Shown piece after piece: positions 53,478 to 63,301 of a DNA stretch of 64,000 bases. This DNA is from Diphasiastrum complanatum (Eukaryota; Streptophyta; Lycopodiopsida; Lycopodiales; Lycopodiaceae). Each line of letters starts with the position of its first letter. Within the stretch, counting starts at the first letter, position 1. The notes beneath the pieces were generated by a model. The model had not been told where the DNA came from. It saw only the letters and a list, made by a program, of their open reading frames with translations, and did not search any database. A program made the position numbers and the translations under genes. The stretch is taken from the NCBI GenBank assembly GCA_029204225.1, contig MU832140.1, positions 21,210-85,209 of the forward strand, in the 5' to 3' direction.

Positions 53478-54776
53478 CCATGAGATAGTGATGAAATTTT
53501 CGAACAGAAAAAATGATGGCTAAAGCTTCACGTTCTGTTGTTGAATAATTCTTCTCTAGATCTGTAAGTTGTCTGCTTGCAAATCGTATAGGATAATCCT
53601 TCTTATAGTCACCTGGCTGCTCCAAAACTGATCCAATGGCATATTTCGAGGCATCTGTATGAACATGAAATTCTATCGTTCAATCTGGAGAATGCAGTAT
53701 TGGTGCTGAAGTTAATGTTTTTTTTAACTTTTCAAGTTCGCATGACCCATAAACACATAAACTCCACGAATTGTTGTTGGTGGTGGCAATTCCACAATAA
53801 CCTTGATCTTAGAATAATCGGTGGCAATACCATGTCTTGATATCACATGTCCAAGCACAACTCCATGGGAAACCCATATCTGGAATTTTTTTGGATTTAG
53901 AGAAATTTGATGTTTGCGGCATCTTTCAAATACTTTCTCCAATCGATCCAGGTGGTCTGCATGTGTACTATAATGGACTCCCAGGTCATCCAAGTAAATT
54001 TCAAATTTTTTTTGCAGATAATCTTTAAAAGCAAATTACATTAATTTTTGGATTGAACTTGGTGCATTACAGAGTCCAAACGACATTGCTTTGTAAGCAT
54101 AGGTGCCCCATTCTGTTGCAAAAGCGGTTTTGTGGCGATCTGCAGGTGCAATCTTAACCTGGTTGTAACGACTAAATCCATCCAAGAAACTATAAGCTTT
54201 TGCTCCAGCAAGGCGATCCAAAATGCTTTCAGTAAAAGGTAACGGAAAGTGATCCCTCCGCGTCACTTTGTTCAACGCTTTGAGATTCACATAGATTCTC
54301 CATTTGCCATTCTTTTTAGGAACAATGACAATTGGTGAGATCCATTGGGTATGCTCGATCTCATAAATGAAATCAGCGTCAAGCAATATCTGAAGTTCTT
54401 TCTTTATCAGATCCGCAAAATTAGGATTACGATGATAGAACTTTGTAACCTTTGGGACTGCATCAGGTACTAAAGGAATGGTATGTTCAATAACGGACGT
54501 CAGAATACCCTTTAGATCTTGATAAGTCCAAGCAAAGCAATATTGATACTTAATAAATAACATGCGGAGTGCTTGATACTGTTCAAGATTAAGTTGTGAT
54601 CCAACTTGTACAATCTTTTCCGGTTCTCCTGGTTTAGCAAGATTCAATGGTTGCATCCTAGCTGGGCCATCGTAAACCTCTTTCAAGTCTGGCACGTGTT
54701 CTTCAGGTTCACGATGTGCTTTAGGTAACATGATAACCACATCATCCAATGTATAACGTTTAAAGTGCTCAGGCAC
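53478..54776 (-). pseudogene. G1 reverse transcriptase, copy 2
   Basis: The frame 54776-54036 begins with the linker FKRYTLDDVVIMLPKAHREP and runs through RT: YEIEHTQWISPIVIVPKKNG, RIYVNLKALNKVTRRDHFPL, AKAYSFLDGFSRYNQVKIAP, MSFGLCNAPSS. The frame 53993-53724 carries the catalytic DDLGVHYS box and FMGHAN. Leftward, 53720-53478 is the first part of RNase H. The usual RIC/RVC-VD at strand 3 is RIYVN here, so one conserved Asp is Asn. This N-terminal part is the piece missing from copy 1. Confidence 0.85.
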
Positions 54777-56317
54777 ATCATGCTGAACGACATCTGCTTG
54801 TTCCTTTTCGAAAGAAATTGTCTTTGATCTTTGCTTAGCCTTCTTAGTAGGAATTGATCATGGAGGTGATGACTTCCAAGAAGATAAACTTTTCTTCGAA
54901 GGTGAAGACTTCCTAGACGATGATGTCTTGTTAGAATTCTGACTTGTAGAATCATCCTCGACTTTTCCTTTGCCTTTATCCAGTAAGGGTGGCACATTCG
55001 CGAATCAATCTTTTGAGGGAGATTTTTCCATTTCAGGACCGTATTATAATGTTACTTAGCTTGCTTCTTTGTCATTGATCCTGTGATCCTATCTTCCTTC
55101 AATATAACTGCTTTGGGCTGTTTTATTGCTGGTTCATCAGGAACATTACGTACTCCAAATCTAGTCGGATCCATATGATTTAGAGTCTGCTCATCCATAA
55201 GTTCAGCATTGCCATCATAAGTCAAGGCATGACTCACAGGTATGAGATCTTCTTCAATCGGATTTGGTATAGGTCAGCACATTCAGTGGAAACGTGATTG
55301 GTGTATCCAAAGTTCGATCTAATAAGAAAATCTCATTTAAATATGATTGGTTATCTTGTTGACACATATATCCTGCTGTACAATCAATCATTGCAAGAGC
55401 TTCATTGCAGTTGACAGTATCCATTTGAGAATCGTAATGAACTCCCAAATTTTTCTCTGGATGGTCACAAGTGTGATCCGTTGTTGACGAATCATCATCC
55501 TCTTTTTGAACCACTGGTTTGATAGTCCAAGTTGTAGGATCAACTTTAACTGCACGTTCACGATTTTCAAAAGTGATTTTCCCGGTACCTTAGTTATGAA
55601 CTACTTGCGCAACTCGTAACCATGGACGTCCCAATAGAACTCGGTAGACATTTGGCGCTTCTGGTAAGTCCATTACTATGAAAGTAATGATGAACTGTAC
55701 TCCCACAATTCTAACAGGTATATCTTCAACCATTCCTCATGGACGAACTATCGTTTGATCAACTAGCTTAATAGCAAAAGTAGCAGACTTGATCTTTGTA
55801 AGGCCCCATTTTGCACATAGCTTTGTAGAAATCTGGTTAACTCCTGAACCGCCGTCTATTACAGCTGCTTCTTTAGGAAATTGTTTATGATGTATCGACA
55901 GAGTGATATTCTTTTGTTCACTTTCCCAAGCGGCTCCAACATGGAGTACTTCGTTAGATTCTTCAAATCCAGCACAAAAAAGTGGCTCCTGATGGACTTC
56001 TGGTTCGACTTGAGCTAGCTTTTGCGCTAAGACTTCTTTTGCTTTTGGCACCAACTTCAGGAACTCTCCCAATGTGATATTGATCTTACTAGACAAAATA
56101 TTCATGAGCAATTCTGTTTGCGGCGCTTCCAGTTCAGTCATCTTGAAGGGTTCTTCATGATGATGTAACTGATCATTCATATCCGTACGTGAATTTCTTG
56201 GTGGCTGCAATGGGGAAGAATGAACTTCTGTTGTTGCTTTAGCAACTTCAAGCTCCTCTTCTTCTTGCAGATGTTTAATCCACTGTCTCATATCTTGATA
56301 TCTTTGTTTTTCCGCGG
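54777..56317 (-). pseudogene. G1 protease and linkers, copy 2
   Basis: The frame 56291-55737 holds the coiled-coil linker (HLQEEEELEVAKAT) and the protease site VIDGGSGVNQISTKLC with Asp-Gly-Gly as in copy 1. 55570-55254 and 55237-55052 continue into the linker (QQDNQSYLNEI, DRTLDTPITFPLNVL, TGSMTKKQAK). Between 55030 and 54777 a Ser/Lys-rich stretch leads to RT. Homology to copy 1 stops at about 56317. Confidence 0.75.
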
Positions 56318-57330
56318 AAAGGAAAGCTCGTTATAGGCTTTCTTTGGACTAGCAATGATGAGGAGACATAATGAGTACACTGACTTGTGTTACGTGTAAG
56401 GCAGCTGATCAATGAAGGAACTGTGAAAGTTGAGTCTTGCATGAGAGACTTGGTATTTCGAACGGATGCTAAGGGACAGTTCGTATTGAAATTGGACTAA
56501 TGCAAACTCTGGATGCATGTGTCTGAATCAAAGAGAGCTACTTGAAGCCAAGCTAGATGTACACTTCTAGTTTTGAGTGTGAGCCAACTGACTAGTGATG
56601 GAATTGTGAAAGTCAAGTTTTGCACGAGATGGACATGGTGCTTCAAACAAACGCGAGGAGATAGTTCGTATGCGGATCAAACAAGTGCAACCCCTTGGCT
56701 CTCCACAAGGTCCATGGTTACATTTGGGTTGATTCAAAATTAACTACTTCAAGCTAAGTGAGAGGTGCATTGCAGAGTACTCAGTCTTTGCCTGCCTTAA
56801 CGATCCAAAAAAAAAAAGTATCAAGATCAGGCTGGGACAAGGAGAGAAATCAAGGTGCAAAAGCAACAAGGCATGGAGTGGACCATAAAGTGGACAATCA
56901 ACGATAAATCCTTTGACTCGGGGAGCTCTGATACCTGTGCAGAACTGATCAAATCTGGAGCTCAAGGAGCTCATCAAAAAGTGCATCAAGGAAAAATCAG
57001 GAGCTCAAAGAAGTTCCAAAGTCAACAAGTCAGAAGCGATAGGGGTGAATATTTCACAGAAAAACCTTTGTCACCAAGTTAATAAGGTTCTTGGGTTTTA
57101 TGTAAGCGATATAAAATCTACGCTTTTTCCAGACAAAGTGATATTTCAAGTTCTGTAATTTTTCAATAGAAAGAACTGAGCCTCTGACTTGTGGTGTGCC
57201 AGCTACAATGTTTATAAAATGTGGCCAATAAATTGAGTACTGTGCCAAGTAGCTTAAATGTATAGCTAATTTTAATTGGGAGACACCTTTACTTTAATCT
57301 AACATCTGATGAGGACATAAGATTTTACAA
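56318..57330 (+). other. Non-coding, probably chromovirus 3' flank, with 187-bp duplication
   Basis: No coding domain is certain. Two diverged units, near 56402 and 56588, share CTGATCAATGAAGGAACTGTGAAAG-like sequence and GATAGTTCGTAT/GACAGTTCGTAT, with a period of about 187 bp. The last 50 bp (GATGAGGACATAAG...GGTGGGGTGGA) match the DNA before the chromovirus LTR at 49087, so the right end is the 3' part of such an element. Confidence 0.5.
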
Positions 57331-57900
57331 AGGTGGGGTGGATGTTGTAAAGCTACCCTGGCACTAGCATTGTCCCCGACACCAGCAGTGCCACTGCTGC
57401 TCCCGACGCCACTGTGACCAGAATCCAACCGGCGCCAAAGAACAAGTTCCTATGGCCAAAAAACTTTGATTGGTTCTAGCGAAGTCCAGAGAGCTCGGAT
57501 CGATGTGCAATCACCTCACACGATCTAGGCATGATTAAAGGAAGCCTGGGGATCAATAAATACTAGAGAGAGATAATGACTTTCTAGAGAGAGAAAATTC
57601 TAGAGAGAGAAAACATGCTTTACCAGCTTGGGCAGAGCACTTTGTATGAGGGGAGGTGGCGAATTCCACCATAACTATAGGGGAATGTGGGTTGCGACTC
57701 AGGACGAGCTCCAACCAAGTCTCAGCTTCCCTTGTTGGAATATTGTCCTGTGGCACCCGCCTTGGGATGCTAGCACCCCGGAGATAGGGTCGGTCACAAC
57801 TTGAAATGTAACCTTCTCAGATTTATTAATAAAGTGGGATTTTTCTCAAACTGACTGTAATTACCTTCTAGGTTTCAGTGTTGGGTAAAAGCGCCAATTG
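57331..57900 (+). repeat. Chromovirus polypurine tract and 3' LTR
   Basis: AGGTGGGGTGGA (57331-57342) precedes TGTTGTAAAGCTACC at 57343. The LTR matches the inverted remnant at 33853-34263 and includes AATAAAG near 57831 as poly(A) signal. The right end is set only roughly, near GCGCCA at 57892, because no complete partner is available. Confidence 0.65.
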
Positions 57901-58630
57901 TAAGGCCGCTTCAAATCTTTTTGATCTGGCACATAGTTGAGGGTCGTATCACGAGATGCCAGCGGTATGCCGTCGGGACCATTCGGTCTGGGATGCCAAC
58001 AGTATGTTGTCGAAACCATTCGGTCCAGGAACTAGTTGTCTTCATATCTGTCGCGGCTTGTGGTTCTGAGTGTTCCTTGCATGAATGTGAATGGGTTAAG
58101 CTCTCAGGGAACGGTCTCTAACCTATCGGCTGAGTTGGATGGCTTGCTTGGGTGGAAGCTACATGTTCATGGCTGTCCAGTCTGGCGTGGCGCCAGGTTG
58201 GCTTCCAGTGCTCGTGACGAAGCTTTGCCAGTTGGTTAAGTCTGATATAAGTCCAGACGACTTGCTTGGAATGGATGTTACTCGTTCGTAACGAAGCTTC
58301 GAGTTAGTTAAGTTTGATGTTTGTCAGGCAACCTGCTTGGAGGGAAGTCACCCACATTGAGACCCCCAATCTGGCGTGGCGCCAGGTTGGATCTCAATGT
58401 TGGTTTCCGATTTTCAACCAAGTCTGATCATTGTTGGCGAGTTGGCTGCTTGTATGTCAAGTGGGTTTGGACGACAAGAGTCGAAAGCCGGAAAGCTAAG
58501 TGGTGGTTCCCAGTTCCCTTTGGGATGCCTGTGCTACACTCTGAATGCTAATTTTCCTGGTGAAAGACGCTATCCCATAGCTCCATCGGATTGTGCATAC
58601 CTGCTACACCCTGACGCTCTGATACCAAGT
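57901..58630 (-). mobile_element. Leader of a TRIM-like family element, minus strand
   Basis: On the minus strand a primer site TGGTATCAGAGC (58627-58616) is followed by GATGGAGCTATGGGATAGCG and TCTTTCACC, matching the leader start at 35142-35200. After about 90 bp the sequence differs from that leader. Leftward there are two copies of TCTGGCGTGGCGCCAGGTTGG-like sequence (58183 and 58371) and a 37-bp repeat GATGCCA...CCATTCGGTC (57956 and 57992). No gag is recognised. Confidence 0.5.
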
Positions 58631-58670
58631 TGAAATTCTAATAGAATCTAGTGCAGTATGCAGATCACAT
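58631..58670 (-). repeat. Last 40 bp of a TRIM-family LTR
   Basis: Forward TGAAATTCTAATAG to CAGATCACAT is the reverse complement of the LTR end at 35087-35126, with a few extra bases. It is cut off at 58670. Confidence 0.65.
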
Positions 58671-58981
58671 GAAGCTATGTCTATGATCTGTACATGTTAT
58701 GCAGAAAAGTTCAAAGCACCCAGACTTTAGGCATACACTTGAGTCCCTATGGGTTGGTTGAATCCATGAAAGGATGGTCTCTAGGGCATTGGGTCATATA
58801 CAATATGATGATATAATGAAATCATGGTATAGTTTTATTCTGAATGTGAAATATGTGAGATTCTAGGTCCAAGTCTGTGACTACAACATGTCCTCCTTTT
58901 TATTGGTCTTTCAAAAATTGACACTTGTTCATATTTCTTTATAATCATTATATGCATCATAGCTCCAATTGGCGCCTACCT
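58671..58981. other. No recognised feature
   Basis: Non-coding DNA between the last LTR fragment and the PPR remnant. From here on the sequence no longer resembles the repeats to the left. Confidence 0.4.
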
Positions 58982-59112
58982 TTGCCTTTTGAAGAGATGT
59001 TCCAAATGGAAGCCCCTGGCTGAGGCAAGCAAGTGCATGTTCTTGTAGCCCAAAGTGTACTTGATTCAAATACTTTCTTAACAAACACCCTTGTTCACAT
59101 GTACTCCGGTAC
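58982..59112 (+). pseudogene. Pentatricopeptide-repeat (PPR) protein fragment
   Basis: In one frame are read LPFEEMFQMEAPG, a stop, then GKQVHVLVAQSVLDSNTF and LTNTLVHMYSG. The pattern G-K-x-V-H followed by S-x-x-x-x-N-x-L-V-x-M-Y is typical of the PLS-class PPR proteins of land-plant organelles. Only about one repeat remains, it contains a stop, and neighbouring DNA on both sides gives no further repeats. It is a small relic of a gene or a retrocopy. Confidence 0.65.
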
Positions 59113-60340
59113 AATTTTAAAGATAATTGTTCACAAGTTCAAGAGATTATTTCAGCTTGAGTGGATCAACAGTAAAGAGATTCACATTAAGCGAAACCCA
59201 ACATCACTCATGTAACAAAATACACACACCCAGCATCAGTACTCATATGACTTAGTCATGCAACAAAATAATACACCAATTTCACAATTATCATGCAGAC
59301 GAGCAACACCGAAGAGATTACTAGAACTAGTTGACATTTTCATTGATGAATTGTATTGCTTTTGTGACACAAGGGGTATTACAAGGTTTTTTTATAGCTC
59401 TACATTCATTTTAGATCCTGATAATGAATTTGTGTGGTTGAGCATGTGGCTATCAGCTCCAGTATAAAAAACAAACTGCTTTCTCCTTTCAACCTCTGCC
59501 ATTTCCCGTTTCAAAAGATTTCGCGTTTATAGGCCCCAATGGGCCAATACCAATAGATGCCAAAGCTACGAGCCTAAGAGGACTTAAGCAAGTGTGTCAT
59601 GTGTCTATTGTCCTTAAAATCAAATTTTGTTTTCTTTTATAATGATTGTCATCTTACATCAATTGGACCCTCAATTTGTCATTCGAATTAGATTTGTTTT
59701 TTAAGTGCATTTTGAACGATGCACGTAAAGAGATTGACCTTTTTCAAGATGGGAGTGAAAGAAAAAGTAATGAGATGCAATGTTTGGGAAACCTTTCTTG
59801 TGCAATATTTTATACTTTTGGAGACTCTTCTATTTTTTACAATCATTCAATTAAAACTCTTGCTTGAGTATCAAAATCAAGCACTCCATAGCTAAAAATT
59901 TACAGTGTCAAACAATCCCATGGTTTATTTAACTATCTTAATTAGCATGAAATTGCAAAGTAAAACAAAAGGTCTTCTATAATATTGTAAATATTTCACC
60001 AATCCTTAACTTTATTACAAAGAAAAATAGTTATTAATTGTTAAAAAGTTGACATGCTGGAAAATTTCACACCATCTATTTTCAAAATTAGTTGGTGATG
60101 TTGTTCTAAGACTCTGGACTCTTATGAAACCGGGCAAATGCATCTTTTTGTATCGGAGAATTGTCTCTTTAGTGACCATTGCACGAGATTAAATGGTCTT
60201 ACAATTATGGTGAGCTTATTAGACCTTGCCATAATTTAGGTGTAAATGTCATGAGAGACTTTTCTTAAGTGTAAAATATTGTCTTGACATTTTACATTAT
60301 GCCTAAAATTTTATTTCTAGTTTATAGATTATTAACATTT
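59113..60340. other. No recognised feature
   Basis: AT-rich DNA with only short frames. I see no domain, repeat family or RNA gene. Confidence 0.4.
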
Positions 60341-61170
60341 TAGGGGGAAGGAAGGTCACCCTTCGAGGCCATTCCGCCGAGGAAGGGCCTTTTGCCAAGG
60401 GTGGCGGAAGGCCCTTCCCATGGCATAATAGTCGAGGAGGTGACCTTCCATGGTGTGAAAACCTTTTTTACGTTTTTTTCTTCCTTTTTTTGTTGTAAAA
60501 CTTTTTTTACATGCACCTTCCACGCAGAAGGTCAAGTAAGAATAAAGTAAATTTTTTTTACAAGCACCTTCCACATCCCGATTTCCGGAAAATGTATGTA
60601 AAAGCTTTTGGAAAGAAAAAAAAGAGGCTAAAAAATTCCGCCCTGTGAGGAACCTTGATTTTTTCATAAAAAAGAAAAAACTAATATTATGTGGGGGGGG
60701 GGGGGGGGGGAAGGCACCGTCTGAGGGCCTTCCTTGCTGGGAGGGCCCTCGCCCAAAAGCAGGCCCCGACCAGAGCAAGGAAGGCCCGAGGGCTTTGGGC
60801 CTCCCCCCTGCGTAATGCCATTGTGCGAAGGTGGACACTGGGTTTTTTTTTGTTGGGCCGTACGATACGTACATACTGCCGAATGCGTGGACTAGTTTTT
60901 TTTTTTGCATTTATAATGCAAAGTTTTTTACATTTGTGGTGGAATGTGCACGTGGACATCCAATGATGGGTTGCCACATAGCAGATGCACATTCCACCGT
61001 AGAGAGAGGAGAGGGAACTCACATTTCGTAGAGAGAGGAGAGAGAACACACATTTTGCAGAGAGAGAGAGAGAACAAAGAGAGAACTCACATTTTAGAGA
61101 GAGAATGATTGATTCCGGAGGAGAAAGAAAAGTGGATGGACATTCTGGTCTTCGAGGTGGTCCCAAAATA
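60341..61170. repeat. GC-rich low-complexity block with poly-G, IR and GA repeat
   Basis: This island differs sharply from its surroundings. It has repeated GGCCTTCC/GGAAGGCC words, a G-run of about 18 (near 60693-60710), a perfect 14-bp inverted repeat GGGCCTTCCTTGCT (60725-60738) and its complement (60774-60787) around a 35-base loop, several T8-T10 runs, and GA-rich microsatellite DNA at 60998-61110. The edges (ATTTTAGGG... and its inverse ...CCCAAAAT near 61166) hint at a MITE-like unit, but I cannot prove terminal repeats. Confidence 0.55.
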
Positions 61171-62131
61171 CAAAGAAAACTTGAGCATGTGTGACAACAC
61201 TTTCACAAATAGTAATCTACTTAAAATTGTATTTTATAATTTATTTTCATAAAATAACTCGGCCACAAAAAACATAATAATGTCTTTTACATTTTATTTT
61301 ATGATAAAACACCATAATCTGAATAGAATAAAGTTATTTCCGAGATTTACTTCACTTCAAGCATATGAAGTAAAAGTACAAGTCCTGAATTTTGATTCCT
61401 TCCTTGCCTCCGCCGATCTTCCTCGTCCGACACCGCACGCCAGGATCTTAATCATGCCACCGATGGACATTCTCAAGAATCTGATCATCTTACTCGTTTC
61501 AAGGATAAAGTTCAAAAATTTCCAAATGACAGTTTTAAACGCATGGCAACGACTTAACGCTTAATAGATATCGTCCCATTATGCATCATGGGTGATCAGT
61601 GACTCGGTGTTGCGTCTCGCGGCTAGTGAGCGATGACGTCTGTTTGCATATGTAATATGTATGTGACTTCCAGGTACACGCTCGTTGCTCATGGCTGATG
61701 TTACATAGGTTAGAAATGTTCTAGAATCATGAGATGAGATGAGACGACACGGCTCACGAGGTTGCTGCTGCTTGACTGCTTCCTAATCAGCTTTTCCTGA
61801 GAAACGCAGCGCCGGTTGCAACCAATATCTATATAACCATGTCTACGTATAAGTGGATACATATATGTATGTTGATCATCATCAGATACGAATATAAATG
61901 GGTAGATCAGTAGCAAATTTTGAACATCAGGATTCAGGTTAGTCTTTAGAGTTTGCCCAATGCCGAATCGACCCGATGTTTGAAAGTTGAGGCTTTGCTA
62001 ATCCGAAATTAAAATGGTGATGTAACGAGCATGATACTTTCTGCGTTTGGTTGTGATAAAGTCTGATTGATTTGGATCACACAATTACCTATAACACACA
62101 GCTTTCGTGACAGTCTTTATGAAGAATCTGT
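61171..62131. other. Upstream region of the glutaredoxin gene
   Basis: No gene is recognised. A 94-codon frame at 61280-61564 has no domain that I know. TATA-like CTATATAAC lies at 61829-61837, about 650 bp before the glutaredoxin ATG. It may be a promoter element of that gene if the 5' UTR is long. Confidence 0.35.
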
Positions 62132-62137
62132 CACGTG
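62132..62137 (+). promoter_or_regulatory. G-box CACGTG upstream of glutaredoxin
   Basis: CACGTG within GTCACGTGATG lies 348 bp before the start codon. G-boxes are bound by bZIP and bHLH factors in plants. A single hexamer can occur by chance. Confidence 0.25.
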
Positions 62138-62484
62138 ATGTGATATGAAATGGATAGACTATTCGTCTTATCTACCTATATTTGTGGCTCGTGAGCATTC
62201 TGCAGTGCGTACTTCAATGGTCGCTTTTCTAAAGTTTTGGCTATGTGCATTGTATCGTAGTTGCAGCTTTAGACTTGCGAGAACTTGTAACTCATGAACG
62301 AGAGCTGTTGCACACGGAAAGTTGGCATAAAACTGTTCTCATCAGTCGTTTGCAGTATTTCGTAAGCACCAGAAGCTTAATCAGACCAGGAGACATTCTT
62401 GTTGGAAAGAGCGTTCGCAAAAAAAGTATTTCAGATAATTAGTGGCAGCTGAGTCTTCCGTTGTTGGATGATCTGCAGCCGACA

Positions 62485-62874
62485 ATGGAGGCACCACAAG
62501 TAGGGTCGCACGAGAGTGACTCTGCTCTATATCAAAACAGAATGTTAAAGCACTGTAAAGCACTGAAAGAGGTTGAAAAAGCAGCATCCCAGAAGGCTGT
62601 TGTTGTTTTCAGCCTGAGCACATGTTGTCTCTGTCATGCTGTAAAGCGCCTTCTGTGCAGTCTAGGGGTTGCTCCTACAGTTTATGAGATTGACCAAGAA
62701 TATGATGGTCCTGAGATCGAAGGAGCTCTGAATAGGTTGACCGGAAGTGACCAAGGAGTTCCTGCTATATTCATAGGTAGCAGATATATTGGGGGTTTAG
62801 ATCGGTTAATTGCTGCTCATATTTGTGGGGCTTTGGTGCCGCAACTCAAACAGGCCGGAGCTCTTTGGCTCTAA
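62485..62874 (+). CDS. CC-type (class III, ROXY-like) glutaredoxin
   Basis: This intact single-exon ORF encodes 129 residues, the usual size for CC-type glutaredoxins, which are specific to land plants. They use glutathione in thiol-disulfide or regulatory reactions and many act with TGA bZIP transcription factors in the nucleus and cytosol. The active site CCLC is at residues 47-50 after VVVFSLST. The cis-Pro loop QGVPAIFIGS is at 90-99 (Pro93) and the glutathione-binding IGG at 102-104. The C-terminus AGALWL (124-129) is the family's ALWL end. The TGA-binding L-x-x-L-L motif reads LVPQL (117-121), then Lys, so it is imperfect. The start is the first in-frame ATG after a TAG at 62440. Like ROXY genes in general it has no intron. 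No retroelement damage reaches it. It is the one gene here I expect to be functional. Confidence 0.93.
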   Translation: MEAPQVGSHESDSALYQNRMLKHCKALKEVEKAASQKAVVVFSLSTCCLCHAVKRLLCSLGVAPTVYEIDQEYDGPEIEGALNRLTGSDQGVPAIFIGSRYIGGLDRLIAAHICGALVPQLKQAGALWL

Positions 62875-63295
62875 ATATCTTTTGATTGATGCAATTAGAA
62901 AATCTAATAACCTGCTCAAACACAGAATTGCTTATATGAGAATATATCATCAGAATTTATTGTATTCAGTACAGAATCATTTGTATCATATGTTAGAGCT
63001 TGTACGAAAGAAATGGTCTTGTGTGTCGTTTACAAAAGTATGCTTGCAGTTTGAGGCTGGAGCATATGATTTGTCTTCTTCAGGAGGAAGTTTTTTATCT
63101 TTAAGTTCCTCTGAGAATGCAAAGATCCTAATGCTGTTTGCAGTTTTCATCTTGTTTTCCCTAAGTCGCAATCACAGAAACAATGCTTTGTTTCATTGGC
63201 ATTTGGATGGACTGTAAGAATTCGCTTTAATGTCTAAGCATGGTTACAGCTCGTTTTATAGGTAAGAGCTTTATTCTCTGTTTTTGGAATTCGTT

Positions 63296-63301
63296 AATAA
63301 A
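63296..63301 (+). terminator. Possible poly(A) signal of the glutaredoxin gene
   Basis: AATAAA lies 422 bp after the stop codon in T-rich DNA. It would give a 3' UTR of about 440 bases. The hexamer is not obligatory in plants, so this is only a candidate. Confidence 0.35.

Larger units (their letters stand above)
49918..56317 (-). mobile_element. Gypsy G1 copy 2, minus strand, with several deletions
   Basis: From right to left: end of gag/linker, protease, linker, RT, RNase H stub, integrase core, spacer, extra ORF, polypurine tract and the LTR at 49149. Compared with copy 1 it has lost part of the extra ORF start (joined at GGCCT/AATTTTG, 52537), the integrase C-terminus (about 52925), most of RNase H (about 53477) and a 95-bp piece of RT (about 53739), but keeps the RT N-terminus that copy 1 lost. 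It breaks off at 56317 before gag. Confidence 0.85.

Noticed and set aside
57030-57065. RSDRGEYF word resembling copia integrase
   Set aside because: No other integrase motif is near it in either direction, and the surrounding frame is not copia-like, so it is probably chance.
60356-61166. Overlapping ORFs of up to 184 codons in the GC-rich block
   Set aside because: They run through poly-G, T-runs and GA microsatellites, with long homopolymer residues, and have no domain.
62810-63217. 135-codon ORF overlapping the end of the glutaredoxin gene
   Set aside because: It reads the last part of the glutaredoxin exon in another frame and continues into the 3' UTR. No domain is seen.
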